64,000 nt of DNA from Schoenobius gigantellus (GCA_963935595.1 OZ012549.1:22679318-22743317); one strand, 5' to 3'. Shown: positions 42,188 through 54,505, numbered from the stretch's first letter. Notes: generated by a model not told the origin, from the sequence alone. Numbers and translations are program-made.

Positions 42188-43344
42188 CCCCTGCCCCCTA
42201 ACCATGATCGCTCAAATAAATACAATATCAAAACCGCGCTGAGAGCGGGATGGCGCTATACGCAGCAAGAGCGGGTGTCTCTGTTTCAGTATTGTTTTAA
42301 CCTTACTATAAGCGATAATGCTAGGGCCCCTGCTATGTACTTACATTTTTCCGTATTCTATAAATTGAACTCGCTAAAATACTCAACGCAAACCCATAAA
42401 TAATATTTAACTTATTTGCATGAAAAAATTTTTACTGACTTCAAATACGAGTAATTATGTAAAAATATCATATACCTCTAAACATAGGCGTAGGTATACT
42501 TAAGAGTAGAAAAACGTGCACAAATGAACATAAAACCGATAATGAATCAAAGAATTATACTAAAAAGGAACCATTGAGGTAATGTTGTTGTTGGGAGGCA
42601 ATTAACTTTTCACTCACACGCTAGAGTGAACCCTATTCGCTTCTCGCTCGCATGTTTGATATTTTCAATTATACAGCGAAATTTACCTGCCTTTATGCCA
42701 CGTCAACGTCATTTTGGGCCGATGCCTTTTCGCTAATAAGCGAATTTCAATTCCGGTATCGCTTAATTTAACTACATCAATAGTACCTACTAGTATCAAA
42801 TACAGCTTTGAAAACGTTAATCGTACTTATGATCATTTTATTTAACAGATTCATAGACATCGTTTTATCAACGTCAAACGGAAACCGTTCAGGAAGGTAG
42901 AGCTTGTTGCCTATTATCAACCTATATCATATGAGATATAACTATTATATTAGACAGGATGATTTTTAAATATGTGATTCACAAGTAATTTTGAAAGCTT
43001 TGAAAAGAATACCGCCCAACCAAAAGTGCCATACATTTTGGTAAAGTATTACACCATGTACGAGTATTTGTCTCAAGCGACACTCAAAATGCAATATAAC
43101 AGAAATCTTGGTAAACGTAAAGTTAAAATTCGTTATGCTTATTTCCGGACGTAGCCATCTCGGAAGTTAGTATTTCCTAAAATTCCACCAGCAAACTGCA
43201 ATAGCAAACCAAATTTTAATTAAACTCTCAATGAATATCACACTGTGTGAATACATCTCGTAAAGGAGATGAAAATACGTAATCGTTGGGGGTGTCTATC
43301 TAAAGTAAGTCAATATTTGCAGCGGGTTTCACAAATATATAATA
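42188..43344. other. Non-coding stretch
   Basis: Nothing recognised beyond A/T-rich DNA and short chance frames. Confidence 0.4.
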
Positions 43345-43552
43345 ACTAGCTGTGTCCGCATACTACCTACGTTCCGCTTTAATAAAGCTCAACATTTAAA
43401 AATATCTGGAGAGAGCCATCCTTATCACCAAGGGGTATAAAAATAGCCTACGACCTATTCTCAGACCGATCAAATATAGACAAAAAACTTCATAATTACC
43501 TGGTTCAGAGAAGTTCGATAACACTGTGTCATGAGATTTTGTTATATTAGAT
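43345..43552 (-). mobile_element. Helitron-like element, reverse orientation
   Basis: On the minus strand it starts near TCTAATATAACAAAATCTCATGACACAG, includes GAACTTCTCTGAACC, TATTTGATCGGTCTGAGAAT and CCCCTTGGTGATAAGG, and ends GGAACGTAGGTAGTATGCGGACACAGCTAGT. Non-coding. Confidence 0.65.
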
Positions 43553-45300
43553 ATTATTTCAAAAGCCGCAAGAATTCTTAGTACTCGTACTTCGTTTAAT
43601 ATAAGAAACTCAATGAACTATGAAGCGTACATTTTCTTCGAATCACAAAACTTTTCTTCTACTTTATGACTGATACTCACTGAATCCGGTCTACTTAACT
43701 TTTGAAATCGATTAATATTAACGAGGCGTTTTAATATCACCTGAGAGTTTCAAATGGAACCGCAAACTTTGTGATAATCGAATTCTCTTTAAATTCAAGC
43801 TGACTAGAGAGTTGTAACGAGTGAGAAACTGTAAAGGTCTCACGGTGATAGATGTCGGTGTTCAATCTCTGTCAGCGTAGATTATTGAGAGCTTACGTTG
43901 TATAAATGACGAGACTGCTATTTAACAATGTCCGATTTTCATTATGAGTCAAGTTTACAAATTAACTATCACAGACGCCATGAAATAAATTAAATTCGAG
44001 TATAATGAAAATAATCGACTGCACTAGTAGAGACGTTATGAGAGAGACGGTCCAGACTCCTTAGACAAAAGTCACACGCAAATTTTTCCGCAGTCGTTCC
44101 TCAGAAAAAATTTATGGAAATGAGAGTATTAGGTTTAATTATTTCATCATAGTAGGAAATATATCACATATTCTATGAAATATACATATTCTATGAAATA
44201 TAGGTATACAGCTAAAAGAAAGCTTATAAAAGTCACTTAATTATATACTTTAAAATACATTTCTTCAATTGTTACAATACTTTCACACAAAGTTGTAGGA
44301 TGCATTGATAGGTAATAAAATGACTCTTTGGTTATTTTCAAGCATTATATTTATATCGAGTAGATAGGAAATATAAATTTAAGTATGCACTTAAAAATTA
44401 ACCAACTTATATTAAGAATTGAAATAGCAGAAAAAGTGAAGCAAAATTTCTATCCGTAGTTTAGTACAGAAATGTATGGGCACATTATAATAATACACAC
44501 TTCCATCTGATTGGTAGTCTAACCAAACTATCAGCCAAAAAAAGTATCAAGTCATAAGAGTGTTCAAAGTCTTAACTTTTACACATCAACCCCGTAGACA
44601 TAGGTATACCAAACAAGAGCCCTGAAAGGGGGCATCATTTGATTGCAGTCGAAGTTTCAGTTTGCAAACACCGCCCAAGTTCGTCAGAAATGCAAACATG
44701 GCAACACGAACTTACACTTTATTATTGCAGCGTTTGAGCAGCGAATTTCAGAAGCATCGAACATGTGAGACTACTCTCTAAACCCACAGTCTATATTTTT
44801 AATACAATTAGTTTGATGAACAATGCTACCTGAGTGTGCGCTGTTTAATTATCGCAGGAACAGCGCACGGAGAATAGAGCAATGTTTTATTTCAACAGAA
44901 TTACAGGCTTATAGAGTATCTCCACATGTTACGAGTGCTGGCAAAATCGTGGAACGAGCAGTTGAGACTTTGAGTGTCCGCGTCTGCTTTTTGCAAGGAA
45001 CGAGCTAAGTGTTCCGCTCAACCGTCTCTTGACTTTAATGCATTCCATTACGAGTTATGCCACACTCATGCAAATTAGTGTTTCAACTTTTCATATCATT
45101 TCCATTAATATTACCGCAGCTTCTCAAATTTGCGTAACTGAAACGCGAAAATATCGCGTTTTCGAAAAGGCTATGGTTTTAAAGAAGGTGGTTTATAAGA
45201 AAATGCTGTAATGTCTTGGAATCATCGCAAGCACTACCGCAGACATTAACTGTTTCATATTATTAAGTTATTGCTTAAACACGGTGCTTCATGATAATCA
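43553..45300. other. Non-coding stretch
   Basis: No gene recognised. A small tandem repeat of ATATTCTATGAAATAT units lies at 44,167-44,205. The 61- and 60-codon frames near 44.8-45.2 kb lack motifs. Confidence 0.4.
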
Positions 45301-45304
45301 ATAT

Positions 45305-45441
45305 ATAGTAGTTTATGAAATAGTCACATAATAGGGGGTCTTAAAACACTAGTGTGTGTTTAAAATTCGAGGCTTGCCGAGAATTTTAATAGTACCACAC
45401 GAGTGTTTTAAGACCTAATTATGTGCAATTTCATACACTAC
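45305..45441. mobile_element. Palindromic MITE
   Basis: Left arm GTTTATGAAATAGTCACATAAT...GGTCTTAAAACACTAGTGTG pairs with right arm CACACGAGTGTTTTAAGACCTAATTATGTGCAATTTCATAC. The centre CGAGGCTTGCCGAG is itself nearly self-complementary. A related half-copy (GAGGCTTGCCGAG...TTTAAGACCTAATTATGTACC) ends each unit of the following tandem duplication. Confidence 0.7.
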
Positions 45442-45828
45442 TTTATCTACACTCATGCAATCAGTGGTTACCTAAATTAAATAAAAGACACAAAATTAAA
45501 ACAAAATCAAACTCATTTATTCTAATAATTATTTGCATTTTGAACAGTGCAATTGTGAAACTAATGCAGAAATCTAAAACTACATACATTTATATTATTA
45601 ATTATTTTAACCAATAACAGCAAAATAATGAATGAAAAATTCAGAGAAATGGCGCCAACACCAACATTCTATCGCGCATGCGCTGTTGCACGCGCCGCCA
45701 TAGACAATGTACTGGCACAAAAGAAAATTGTGACAAAACCTCCTTGGTCGGGCTTCGTCAATCGAACTGTATTTTATTGGAATTCGAGTTACATTAAAGT
45801 ACTGGTTTTGTATGGCGAACCTGTATTA
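45442..45828. other. Non-coding spacer with a short open frame
   Basis: The plus frame from 45,628 (67 codons) contains a CpG-rich CGCGCATGCGCTGTTGCACGCGCCGCC block, but I recognise no protein family. It runs only to the boundary of the tandem duplication. Confidence 0.35.
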
Positions 45829-45962
45829 TAATGTAATTTGTAAAAGGCCAAGGGCTTTAAGTTATGCCTTTAAAATATTAGTGTTGAGTTCTTAATATTA
45901 GAATTAGAACATGAGTGTAAACACAGATAATATAATACTACAGTAGTGTAGATAAAATATTT

Positions 45963-46134
45963 AATGCGTTATCTAAAACTAATTACTAAATTGTGTTTAC
46001 CCGTAATGCCATACAACCCAAAATTTTCATGTAAATCATAGACATGATGATTATACTATGATATACATGAAAATTTTGGGTTGAATGACATTACGCGTAA
46101 ACACATTTTAATAATTAGTTTTAGGTAACGCATT
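45963..46134. mobile_element. Palindromic MITE (unit 1)
   Basis: AATGCGTTATCTAAAACTAA...ACCCAAAATTTTCATGTA pairs with TACATGAAAATTTTGGGT...TTAGTTTTAGGTAACGCATT, with arms of about 75 bp. Non-coding. Confidence 0.8.
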
Positions 46135-46721
46135 GATTATTTATTGGTTATTATGAAACACCGTGTATAAGCAAAGTTTACCGCGAGGAACGATCATATT
46201 TAACTACGAGTAGGTACACTAAAGAGAAAAATAGTTATTTCTTTGAAAACAGTACAGGAATCAAATGAAACGCTGTGGATTTTTGATGGCTTGCAATAGC
46301 AAAATTAAAAATGAACCAATTCAATTATTTAATATTTGAACTCCCTTCTTACGAAGTCCTTCAATTTACACCGAACCGATTCATAGAAAAATTGTAAGAA
46401 ATTGAAATAGCGTTGTAGGTCAATCGTAGCTGTAATTGTATTAGATTTAATCCTCATAATCTGTTTCTGGTAATTTTTTAAGTTTTTGTTTTAAGTAGGT
46501 GAAAACCTCGCCAAGTAGAAATATGACTTGCTAATTTTAGTTTGACTATTCAAAACCAAGGAAGTCGACATTTGATCTTAACTCAAGCGAAAACAAATTT
46601 GTAAAATATTATTCAGAGATCAAATCAATCTCTTTACGATTAGTATAATTTTTTAACCATAATCAATCATATACCCATTTCGAATAACTAAAATGACGTA
46701 AACAGAATAATAGATACAAGG

Positions 46722-47144
46722 GGCCTAGACAAAGTGACAATTCAAAAACGATAACGAAGTTCGATAAGAACAAAATGTATGGGATTGACATTGCCATCGC
46801 TAAATAACGTGACGAATCGATCAAAGTCATCGATGTGTAAGTTGGTAGACAAATTGATGCGCAACGAATCGATGAAGTAGCGAATTGTTTTTTGGTTACT
46901 TTCTGAAAACAACTCATTTTTAATTAAAATAAAATGAAAATATTTATTTTAATCATTTATTTTACCATTTCTCAGTTTTGGATACTTAGATAACCAATAT
47001 GTTGTGTTCTTACAGAAAGAACAATTCGACACAGCGATCGCTAATCCTTACGTTCGTTGGATGGGAATTAGTTTTCGTTATCTCTGACACGATAACGAGC
47101 TTAGATATAATTTCGCTATAAAACGATTGCCACTTGTCCAGGCC
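46722..47144. mobile_element. MITE-like element (unit 1)
   Basis: The ends GGCCTAGACAAAGTGACAA and (reverse complement) GGCCTGGACAAGTGGCAAT form inverted repeats. It is homologous to 41,709-42,187 in opposite orientation. No transposase. The minus-strand frame at 46,663-46,917 is incidental. Confidence 0.65.
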
Positions 47145-47568
47145 TCTAGCTTATTTCGTGTCCCGGTGGATATTGTTTCATTGCACTGCGTTGGCAAATT
47201 TTTCCTTATTCTAAAATATCTTTTCATGAATGAGGTCAGATTACATCCACAAATTCAATTAGATTCTATATTAAGGGTGCAATGTTATAGTTTTTTTATG
47301 CAATAGATACATGATAGGCAAGTATTCATAAAATTGGAGGGTCAATTTCACCAAAAGAGGCTTGCCGAGTTTTGTAATAAAAAGCCTGAGAGCTTTAAGA
47401 CCTAATTATGTACCGTTGCATACAATACTTTTTCTAATGTAATTTGTAAAAGGCCAAGGGCTTTAAGTTATGCCTTTAAAATATTAGTGTTGAGTTCTTA
47501 ATATTAGAATTAGAACATGAGTGTAAACACAGATAATATTATACTACAGTAGTGTAGATAAAATATTT

Positions 47569-47740
47569 AATGCGTTATCTAAAACTAATTACTAAATTGT
47601 GTTTACCCGTAATGCCATACAACCCAAAATTTTCATGTAAATCATAGACATGATGATTATACTATGATATACATGAAAATTTTGGGTTGAATGACATTAC
47701 GCGTAAACACATTTTAATAATTAGTTTTAGATAACGCATT
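47569..47740. mobile_element. Palindromic MITE (unit 2)
   Basis: Second copy of 45,963-46,134, carried by the tandem duplication, with TTAGATAACG in place of TTAGGTAACG. Confidence 0.8.
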
Positions 47741-48327
47741 GATTATTTATTGGTTATTATGAAACACCGTGTATAAGCAAAGTTTACCGCGAGGAACGAT
47801 CATATTTAACTACGAGTAGGTACACTAAAGAGAAAAATAGTTATTTCTTTGAAAACAGTACAGGAATCAAATGAAACGCTGTGGATTTTTGATGGCTTGC
47901 AATAGCAAAATTAAAAATGAACCAATTCAATTATTTAATATTTGAACTCCCTTCTCACGAAGTCCTTCAATTTACACCGAACCGATTCATAGAAAAATTG
48001 TAAGAAATTGAAATAGCGTTGTAGGTCAATCGTAGCTGTAACTGTATTAGATTTAATCCTCATAATCTGTTTCTGGTAATTTTTTAAGTTTTTGTTTTAA
48101 GTAGGTGAAAACCTCGCCAAGTAGAAATATGACTTGCTAATTTTAGTTTGACTATTCAAAACCAAGGAAGTCGACATTTGATCTTAACTCAAGCGAAAAC
48201 AAATTTGTAAAATATTATTCAGAGATCAAATCAATCTCTTTACGATTAGTATAATTTTTTAACCATAATCAATCATATACCCATTTCGAATAACTAAAAT
48301 GACGTAAACAGAATAATAGATACAAGG

Positions 48328-48750
48328 GGCCTAGACAAAGTGACAATTCAAAAACGATAACGAAGTTCGGTAGGAACAAAATGTATGGGATTGACATTGC
48401 CATCGCTAAATAACGTGACGAATCGATCAAAGTCATCGATGTGTAAGTTGGTAGACAAATTGATGCGCAACGAATCGATGAAGTAGCGAATTGTTTTTTG
48501 GTTACTTTCTGAAAACAACTCATTTTTAATTAAAATAAAATGAAAATATTTATTTTAATCATTTATTTTACCATTTCTCAGTTTTGGATACTTAGATAAC
48601 CAATATGTTGTGTTCTTACAGAAAGAACAATTCGACACAGCGATCGCTAATCCTTACGTTCGTTGGATGGGAATTAGTTTTCGTTATCTCTGACACGATA
48701 ACGAGCTTAGATATAATTTCGCTATAAAACGATTGCCACTTGTCCAGGCC
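48328..48750. mobile_element. MITE-like element (unit 2)
   Basis: Second copy of 46,722-47,144, carried by the tandem duplication. Confidence 0.65.
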
Positions 48751-49040
48751 TCTAGCTTATTTCGTGTCCCGGTGGATATTGTTTCATTGCACTGCGTTGG
48801 CAAATTTTTCCTTATTCTAAAATATCTTTTCATGAATGAGGTCAGATTACATCCACAAATCCAATTAGATTCTATATTAAGGGTGCAATATTATAGTTTT
48901 TTTATGCAATAGATACATGATAGGCAAGTATTCATAAAATTGGAGGGTCAATTTCACCAAAAGAGGCTTGCCGAGTTTTGTAATAAAAGGCCTGAGAGCT
49001 TTAAGACCTAATTATGTACCGTTGCATACAATACTTTTTC

Positions 49041-49444
49041 TAAAACGACAGCTAGAACTTTATTTCATAAATGAAAATATAGGCAATAAATTCTCACAAG
49101 TTCGCAACGATAAAACATTGACATTCAAAACAAAATATAAAAGCCCGTTTTTTTTAATTATCCAACATAGACAATACTGAAAAAACATCGACCGCGTTCA
49201 AATTCACATACCAATCTATCCAAAAAAAAAATTATTTATGAAAAAGGATTGAACCACTGCCACAGATTTAAATTCGAATATGTAACGCATAACCTACCCC
49301 GAATAATATGAAGTTGTGAAATTAAAGATCTCATGTTTTCGTGTAATGCGACATCCAATAGATGGACGAAAAAATTCGAGGCGATGTAAAAAAAATTTCA
49401 CTTTAATAACATTGAAAAAAAAACTTTTTTAAATACAAGCTTTT
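49041..49444. other. Non-coding stretch
   Basis: AT-rich, nothing recognised. Confidence 0.4.
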
Positions 49445-49690
49445 AGTACTCGTTAATACGTATCTAACGAGCCCAAACTCCATGGGGTTGTGTCGTTTTA
49501 TTGCGGAGTTCCTATGGCCACCTTCCAGCTCCAGCATCAGATCAGCTCCATGTTATCATAATATTGCATTGTCACGCGACAACATTACATGTAAATTTTC
49601 AGCTCAATTGGAAACCGGAAAGTAGGTCAAATTTAATATGCAAGATTTCATTACAGACACGGGACAGGTGAAAGTAAATAAAAGCTTGTA
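49445..49690. repeat. Interspersed repeat, probably a lepidopteran MITE/SINE
   Basis: It contains GTGTCGTTTTATTGCGGAGTTCC, TGGCCACCTTCCAGCTCCAGCATCAGATCAGCTCC, GTCACGCGACAACATTACATG and CAATTGGAAACCGGAAAGTAGG. I recall these as a frequently repeated block in moth and butterfly genomes. No ends or target duplication were defined; identification is from memory only. Confidence 0.45.
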
Positions 49691-50290
49691 ATAGGATCTG
49701 TATTTCATGTTGGTTATTTATGTAATAATAATAGTAAATAAAACTCGATGATTTAAAATTTTTGTCATGGGTGCGTTCGAGGAGATACAAATTTCAATAG
49801 TGAACACGTTGACGCTGGCCACTTTTATAGCAAAAAATAACAGTTAGCTTATATTTTATCGGCCTTATTAATAAATATTTTACTCCTTCCATATTCACCC
49901 TATACAGTAGAACAACTATTAAAATGTCGGAACCATTACAACTTCAAGAAAAAAATAAACAGATAATTACCTACTTATTTATAAATCAGGCTTAAAACTC
50001 CGCGGTATTCCGCAATGGAGTGGACCTGAACACGACATTTTTATTAGCAGTAGAGCTTTTAAGTGCGTCCGTGGCGCTGTGGACTCTGCACTGGCCTTTA
50101 TCAAACAAGCAGTTACCAATAATAATATGGCTGATGGGTTCTAATCGAATGGTCCGCAGCTCGATCCTTAATGTTCCAATGTGTTTTAATTTGTTCTTTT
50201 GAGTTTAATATGTACATTTTTCCGACGCTCTTACGGTGAAGTATATCATAGTGAGGCAACCTGCATACATTTACGAAGAAATTCAAAGGT
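49691..50290. other. Non-coding stretch
   Basis: Nothing recognised. Confidence 0.4.
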
Positions 50291-50420
50291 GTAGGTATGT
50301 GAAGTCGACCAATTCGCACTGGGCCAGCGTGGTTGACTAAGGCCTAAACACCCTAACTTAGGGTAAACGAGAGCCCTTCGGTGGGGACGTATATGAGCTG
50401 TGATAATGATAATGAGAGCT
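50291..50420 (+). mobile_element. RTE-type or derived SINE 3'-end fragment
   Basis: AATTCGCACTGGGCCAGCGTGGTTGACTAAGGCCTAAACACCC, then GAGAGCCCTTCGGTGGGGACGTATATGAGCTG, ends in GATAATGATAATGAG. The order GCACTGGGCCAGCGTGG...GGCCTAAACC...CGT...(GAT)n is a common lepidopteran 3'-end repeat with a triplet tail. A 19-bp stretch is shared with the 5' UTR of the RTE copies here. Confidence 0.6.
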
Positions 50421-50458
50421 TCTTAAGTAGAGTTTTAAAGCATGCGCTATAGATAAAA

Positions 50459-50622
50459 TCATATATATATAAATCTCGTGTCACAGTGTTTGTTATCGAA
50501 CTCCTCTTGTTCGCGTATATTTAGTAGGTCTAAGAATAAGGTAAGAAGAGATAAGGGTGGCTCTCTCCAGATTTTTTTTTGGCAATTATCATAGCGAAAC
50601 GTAACTCGCGGACACAGCTATA
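50459..50622 (+). mobile_element. Short Helitron-like element
   Basis: ATATATATAAATCTCGTGTCACAGTGTTTGTTATCGAACTCCTC at the start and GCGAAACGTAACTCGCGGACACAGCTA at the end match the family at 38.8 and 40.8 kb. The final GCTAGT is mutated to GCTATAGT. Confidence 0.6.
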
Positions 50623-51440
50623 GTATTAGATAAAAATATAATTGTGGTAGATTAGCACGAGTGCTTAAGGATGTAGAAAGATAATTAAAAAAGATAATTT
50701 AATTGGATTCATGAAAAAAAATTAAAGAAATGGTAGAATAGTATAACAAATACAAAATGTTATACTGAAACAATGTTTGAGAACCACACAATCTAGTATG
50801 CCTTAAGAACGTGTATTACCAAACCTCATTATACAGTATTGAGTTTTACTTAGTGAAAATATTATCCATCAAGTCACGTTTGTCAATATACGCTGTTTGA
50901 ATACAGAAAAAAGCGGCAATCGTATATATATCGTTTATATTATTGCCGTCTCTGGATATTTTTCGTTTGACACAGTTTTTCATTTCTGCTCCATCTGCAA
51001 ATTTACTTGTGTTGTTCCACTCTGTAGATTTCCCTGGAAAATGTTGTAAGATTTAATACTTGACATCCACGTCGATGTGTTAAACTAGGTCCAATTATTA
51101 TTTCTTTTTATTTTTCAGTAATCACAGGTCCTGAAATGTATAAATTTATTATAAACTAATGTATATTACGATTTCTTGTTAGTATATAGAACTCATTATA
51201 TGATTAAAGTGTGTCACTCTACGACAGAGGTAATACAAAATCAATAAAATTTCACTACAAAGCGGAAGCTTTCAGAGTGCGTAATTTTTGGGGTTCCGAA
51301 AGTACGCATTAAAACTGAACCCTTTTAGAATCACTTCAGTGTTTGTTTATCAAGGCCAATTTTTTCAGTATCTTCTAGGTCAATTAAGTTGAAATTTGGT
51401 ACGTTTACATTTCGATTTTTGTGTCATCATTACTAAGTTA
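50623..51440. other. Non-coding stretch with an ancient repeat trace
   Basis: Bases about 51,285-51,410 (GGGGTTCCGAAAGTACGC..., GAACCCTTTTAGAATCACTT..., TTGAAATTTGGTACG) resemble a widely dispersed insect repeat motif (GGGTTCCGTAC...GGAACCCTTATAGGATCAC...). The rest is unrecognised. Confidence 0.4.
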
Positions 51441-54400
51441 TAATAATAATTATAATAAACACTTTATTGCACACAAAATAAACATAAAAAAATTCAAAAA
51501 TAATACAGATGTACAACACAAGCGGCCTTATTGCTAATGAGCAATCTCTTCCAGGCAACCTTGGACTAGGGAAATACTGAGAGGAAATTTAAACGGGGAT
51601 TGGTGCAGTAGTAGTGAAGGACACAATGAAGGACTATTTTAGCTAAGGATTTAAGGATAGGAAGTGATTTCGAACTTGATTCTTAAAGGACTTCAGCGTG
51701 CGAGCTCTCTTAATACTCTCAGGGAGAGAGTTCCATAGCCGGACGGCATATGCTGGAAAAGAGTATGATAGGAAATCCGTGCTGTGGGGTGGGATATCAA
51801 GAGTTAAATTAAAGTTCGACCGTAAAGTACGACTTGAAGAAGAGGACCGGAAAGAGAACTGAGACTGAAGATATGATGGAGAGGTCGGAAGAAACAAAAC
51901 ATTGTAAAGTAGTGATATGTACATGTAAATCTCTGCGCTGGCGAGTTGGCAGCCATTTAAGTTGAGAGCGATAGTAAGAAACATGGTCAAATTTACGAAG
52001 ATTAAAAATAAACCGTATTGCCACATTCTGTAGACGCTCTAACTGGTTCAATAGCTCTTCGGATAAACCAGCCCAGGCAGCGTCAGCGTAGTCAATTAAA
52101 GAAAGTAAAAGTGATTGAGCTAACACTGTTTTTGTAGCCATTGGAAGAAAGTTTCGAAATCTGTTGAGAGAACCATGTGCGGCAAACAGTTTTTTCCGAA
52201 CTGCTTCAACTTGAGGCCGCCAAGAAAGGCATTGATCAAAGACAATACCTAGATTCTTAACAGATTTGCTAAATGGGATAATAGTTCCGCCAAAGATCAC
52301 TGCCGGCAACAGACTGTAGTCGATGCGTGATATGAAATGGGAACTACCGATAATAATTGTCTGCGGTTTGTTAGGATTAATAACAAGACCGAAAGACTTA
52401 CCCCAGTTATCTATTATATTAAGGTCACTGTTAGTTTTCAAAATAGCTTGTGAAAAATCAGATAGCGGGGCTTGCGTGTAGATTTGCAAGTCATCGGCAT
52501 ACAAGTGATAGAAACATGAAAGTGATTGCGTAATGGAATTTATAAATATCGAGAAAAGAAGCGGAGATAATACGCCACCCTGAGGGACACCGGCAACGAT
52601 AGTGCACCAATCAGACAGGGAGTCCTCAATGCGTACCCGCTGCCGACGCCCCAACAGGTAACTTTGAAACCAGTCAATTACGACAGGAGATATGCCAAGA
52701 GAACGTAAAACACTGGTGAGTACCTCAAAATCCACCGAATTAAACGCGTTACTGAAATCTAAAAGCGTCAGTAGTGTAAGTTGGCGATTTTCCATGCCCT
52801 GGTGAATATCATGGGTGATTTTAGCTAAAGCAGTAGTCGTGCTATGACCCACGCGGAAGCCGCATTGTAGAGGATTCAGAAGCTTATTAATATTAAGGAA
52901 CCTGATAAGTTGACGATGGCCGAGTTTTTCAAGGACTTTGGAAAGGAACGGGAGAATGGAAATAGGACGAAAATCAGAACAGGAACCTGGGTTGAATTTC
53001 TTAGGAAGAGGAATAACAAATGCATCCTTCCAAGCAGATGGAAAAACACCAGACGTTATGCAAGTATTGAGGATTTGAGTGATAATAGGAGTAAGAATAT
53101 CAAGGATAGGGAGGATCATGTTACGACTAATACAATCACTGCCCATAGCACCAGAAGTTATAGAAATAATTGTTCTCTTGACATCACTATCAGTAAATGA
53201 CTCGATAGCGAATGGAGCATAATCAGGTAAAGGCGACGAAGAAAGTTTCTTTAAGGTTTCAGCTTTGCGATCACCACTAAAGGGCGAAATTGAAGTAAAG
53301 TGTGAGTTAAGAAGATTAATGTCAAGCTTGAAATCGCTACTACGCATCTGAGATTTGCCAATACTAAGTGATTTGAGGAATTTCCAGACTTTAGCTGGGT
53401 CTTCATTATCTATCGAGTTATGTATATGGCGTCTTTGAGCGTCTCTTATCGCTGTGTTACACCGATTTCTTGCAATGTTATACCTAATCTGATTATCGAT
53501 GGTAGGATTGCGCTTATATCTAGCTTTCTCCTTGTTCCTCTTACACATCAGAGCACGGATATCATTAGTTAGCCAGGAGGCAGGGAGGTGCTTAATTTTG
53601 ATAGGCTTAACAGGAGCATGGACATCGTAGAGTTCGGTCAGACGTGCATTAAAAAGTTACAATTGTTCATCAACACAAACCAAGTTGCGTATCTCAGACC
53701 AATCTAAGCCAGCAGCGTCCTCGCGGAGCTTTCCTACATCCATATTAGCAAAACTTCGCCGAAGTAAAATGCGAGGTTTAGTTCTCGTTGGGCGAACACG
53801 GTATGAGAGAAAGATCAAGTCGTGGTACGAAAAAGCATCAGCGGAAAATTGACCATGCTTGCTTACCATATTGGGGGAAGAAACTATCATTAAGTCGAGA
53901 AGAGACGGAGAACAATTAGGAAAATGATGTGTTTCCTGAAGTGGGAGAATATGAAGGTTGTACGATTTTACTAAAGAGACCAGCCTTAGGGACCGGGAAT
54001 AATTTTTCGCCAGACACGTATTAAAGTCACTCATAAGAATAGTATGAGAAAATACTGGAGTAAAGGTTTCAATGAGTTACTCAAAAGAGGCAAAAAAGTC
54101 TACTCTTAGGGATGGACTATAATAGACACCCAGAAGGATCCGAGTGTGAGACAAAGTAATGTCAAGAAAAAGGTGTTCAGCGGTGTTGGGAGGAGGCGGC
54201 TGTGGGAAGAGACTAAGAATAGCGTAAGGAATGTTAGCTCGAAGGTAAATCGCCACACCTCCATGCGAAGAACTAACCCGGTCGTTCCGAATTAAATTAA
54301 ATCCAGGAAGAGAATAAGAAGTAGAAGGAAGTCGGGGGTTCAGGAATATTTCTGATATAAGAATAGCGTGTATATTCTTATTATCAAAAGAAGCGAGCAT

Positions 54401-54470
54401 ATCTGGGTAATGAGCAGGGATACTCTGTGCATTGAAGTGCACGACATTAAAGTTCTTCGCAACATCTATA
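51441..54470 (-). mobile_element. 5'-truncated CR1/Jockey-type LINE with nearly intact ORF2
   Basis: The element lies on the minus strand. Its 3' UTR (51,441-51,640) reads CAAGGTTGCCTGGAAGAGATTGC...ATAAGGCCGC...GTACATC...GCACACAAAATAAA, close to the 3' ends at 39.6 and 41.3 kb, and finishes in TAA-type triplets. The 5' end stops just upstream of the endonuclease at about 54,470; ORF1 is missing. The next bases lead into the Helitron-like pair. No convincing target duplication was identified. Confidence 0.85.
51643..54470 (-). pseudogene. LINE ORF2 (endonuclease-reverse transcriptase) with two stops and one frameshift
   Basis: Reading from about 54,470, the endonuclease has VVHFNAQSI, ISEIFLNP, GVYYSP, MSDFNT and SYHDLIFL. 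A linker follows (TELYDVHAPVKP, SWLTNDIRALMCKRNKEK). RT has SDFRPISILPFLSKVLEKL, LLDFSNAFNSVD, GVPQGGVLSPLLFSIF, YADD and NLGIVFDQ. The tail is LKWLPTRQRRDLH ... RLWNSLPESIKRARTLKSF. One minus frame is open from about 54,470 except for stops at about 54,077 (after FFASFE) and 53,657 (after CVDEQL). Near 51,925, after RRDLH, a one-base shift moves the last 90 or so codons to another frame, ending at 51,643. All RT boxes are preserved. Three simple lesions in about 940 codons imply a fairly recent death. The same family left older remnants at 1.6-3.9 and 35.8-36.8 kb. Confidence 0.9.
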
Positions 54471-54505
54471 ATTTATATACATTTATAATTTATTAATCCT
54501 ACTAG

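Larger units (their letters stand above)
45829..47434. repeat. Tandem duplication of 1606 bp, unit 1
   Basis: Every feature in this unit recurs exactly 1606 bp downstream. The unit starts TAATGTAATTTGTAAAAGGCC and ends ACAATACTTTTTC. I noticed about ten substitutions between units and no indels, so identity is above 99%. It contains a palindrome (45,963-46,134), a MITE (46,722-47,144) and a terminal half-palindrome (47,345-47,434). No protein-coding gene. Confidence 0.93.
47435..49040. repeat. Tandem duplication of 1606 bp, unit 2
   Basis: The direct repeat of 45,829-47,434, with no spacer between units. Differences include GGTAGGAACA here versus GATAAGAACA at 46,765, and AATATTATAG versus AATGTTATAG near the end. 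Confidence 0.93.

Noticed and set aside
46663..46917. Conserved 84-codon frame seen at 46.7 and 48.3 kb (minus) and partly at 42.0 kb (plus)
   Set aside because: Conservation is explained by the tandem duplication and the MITE-like repeat; no start context, no family motif, and the 42-kb version diverges by repeat expansion.
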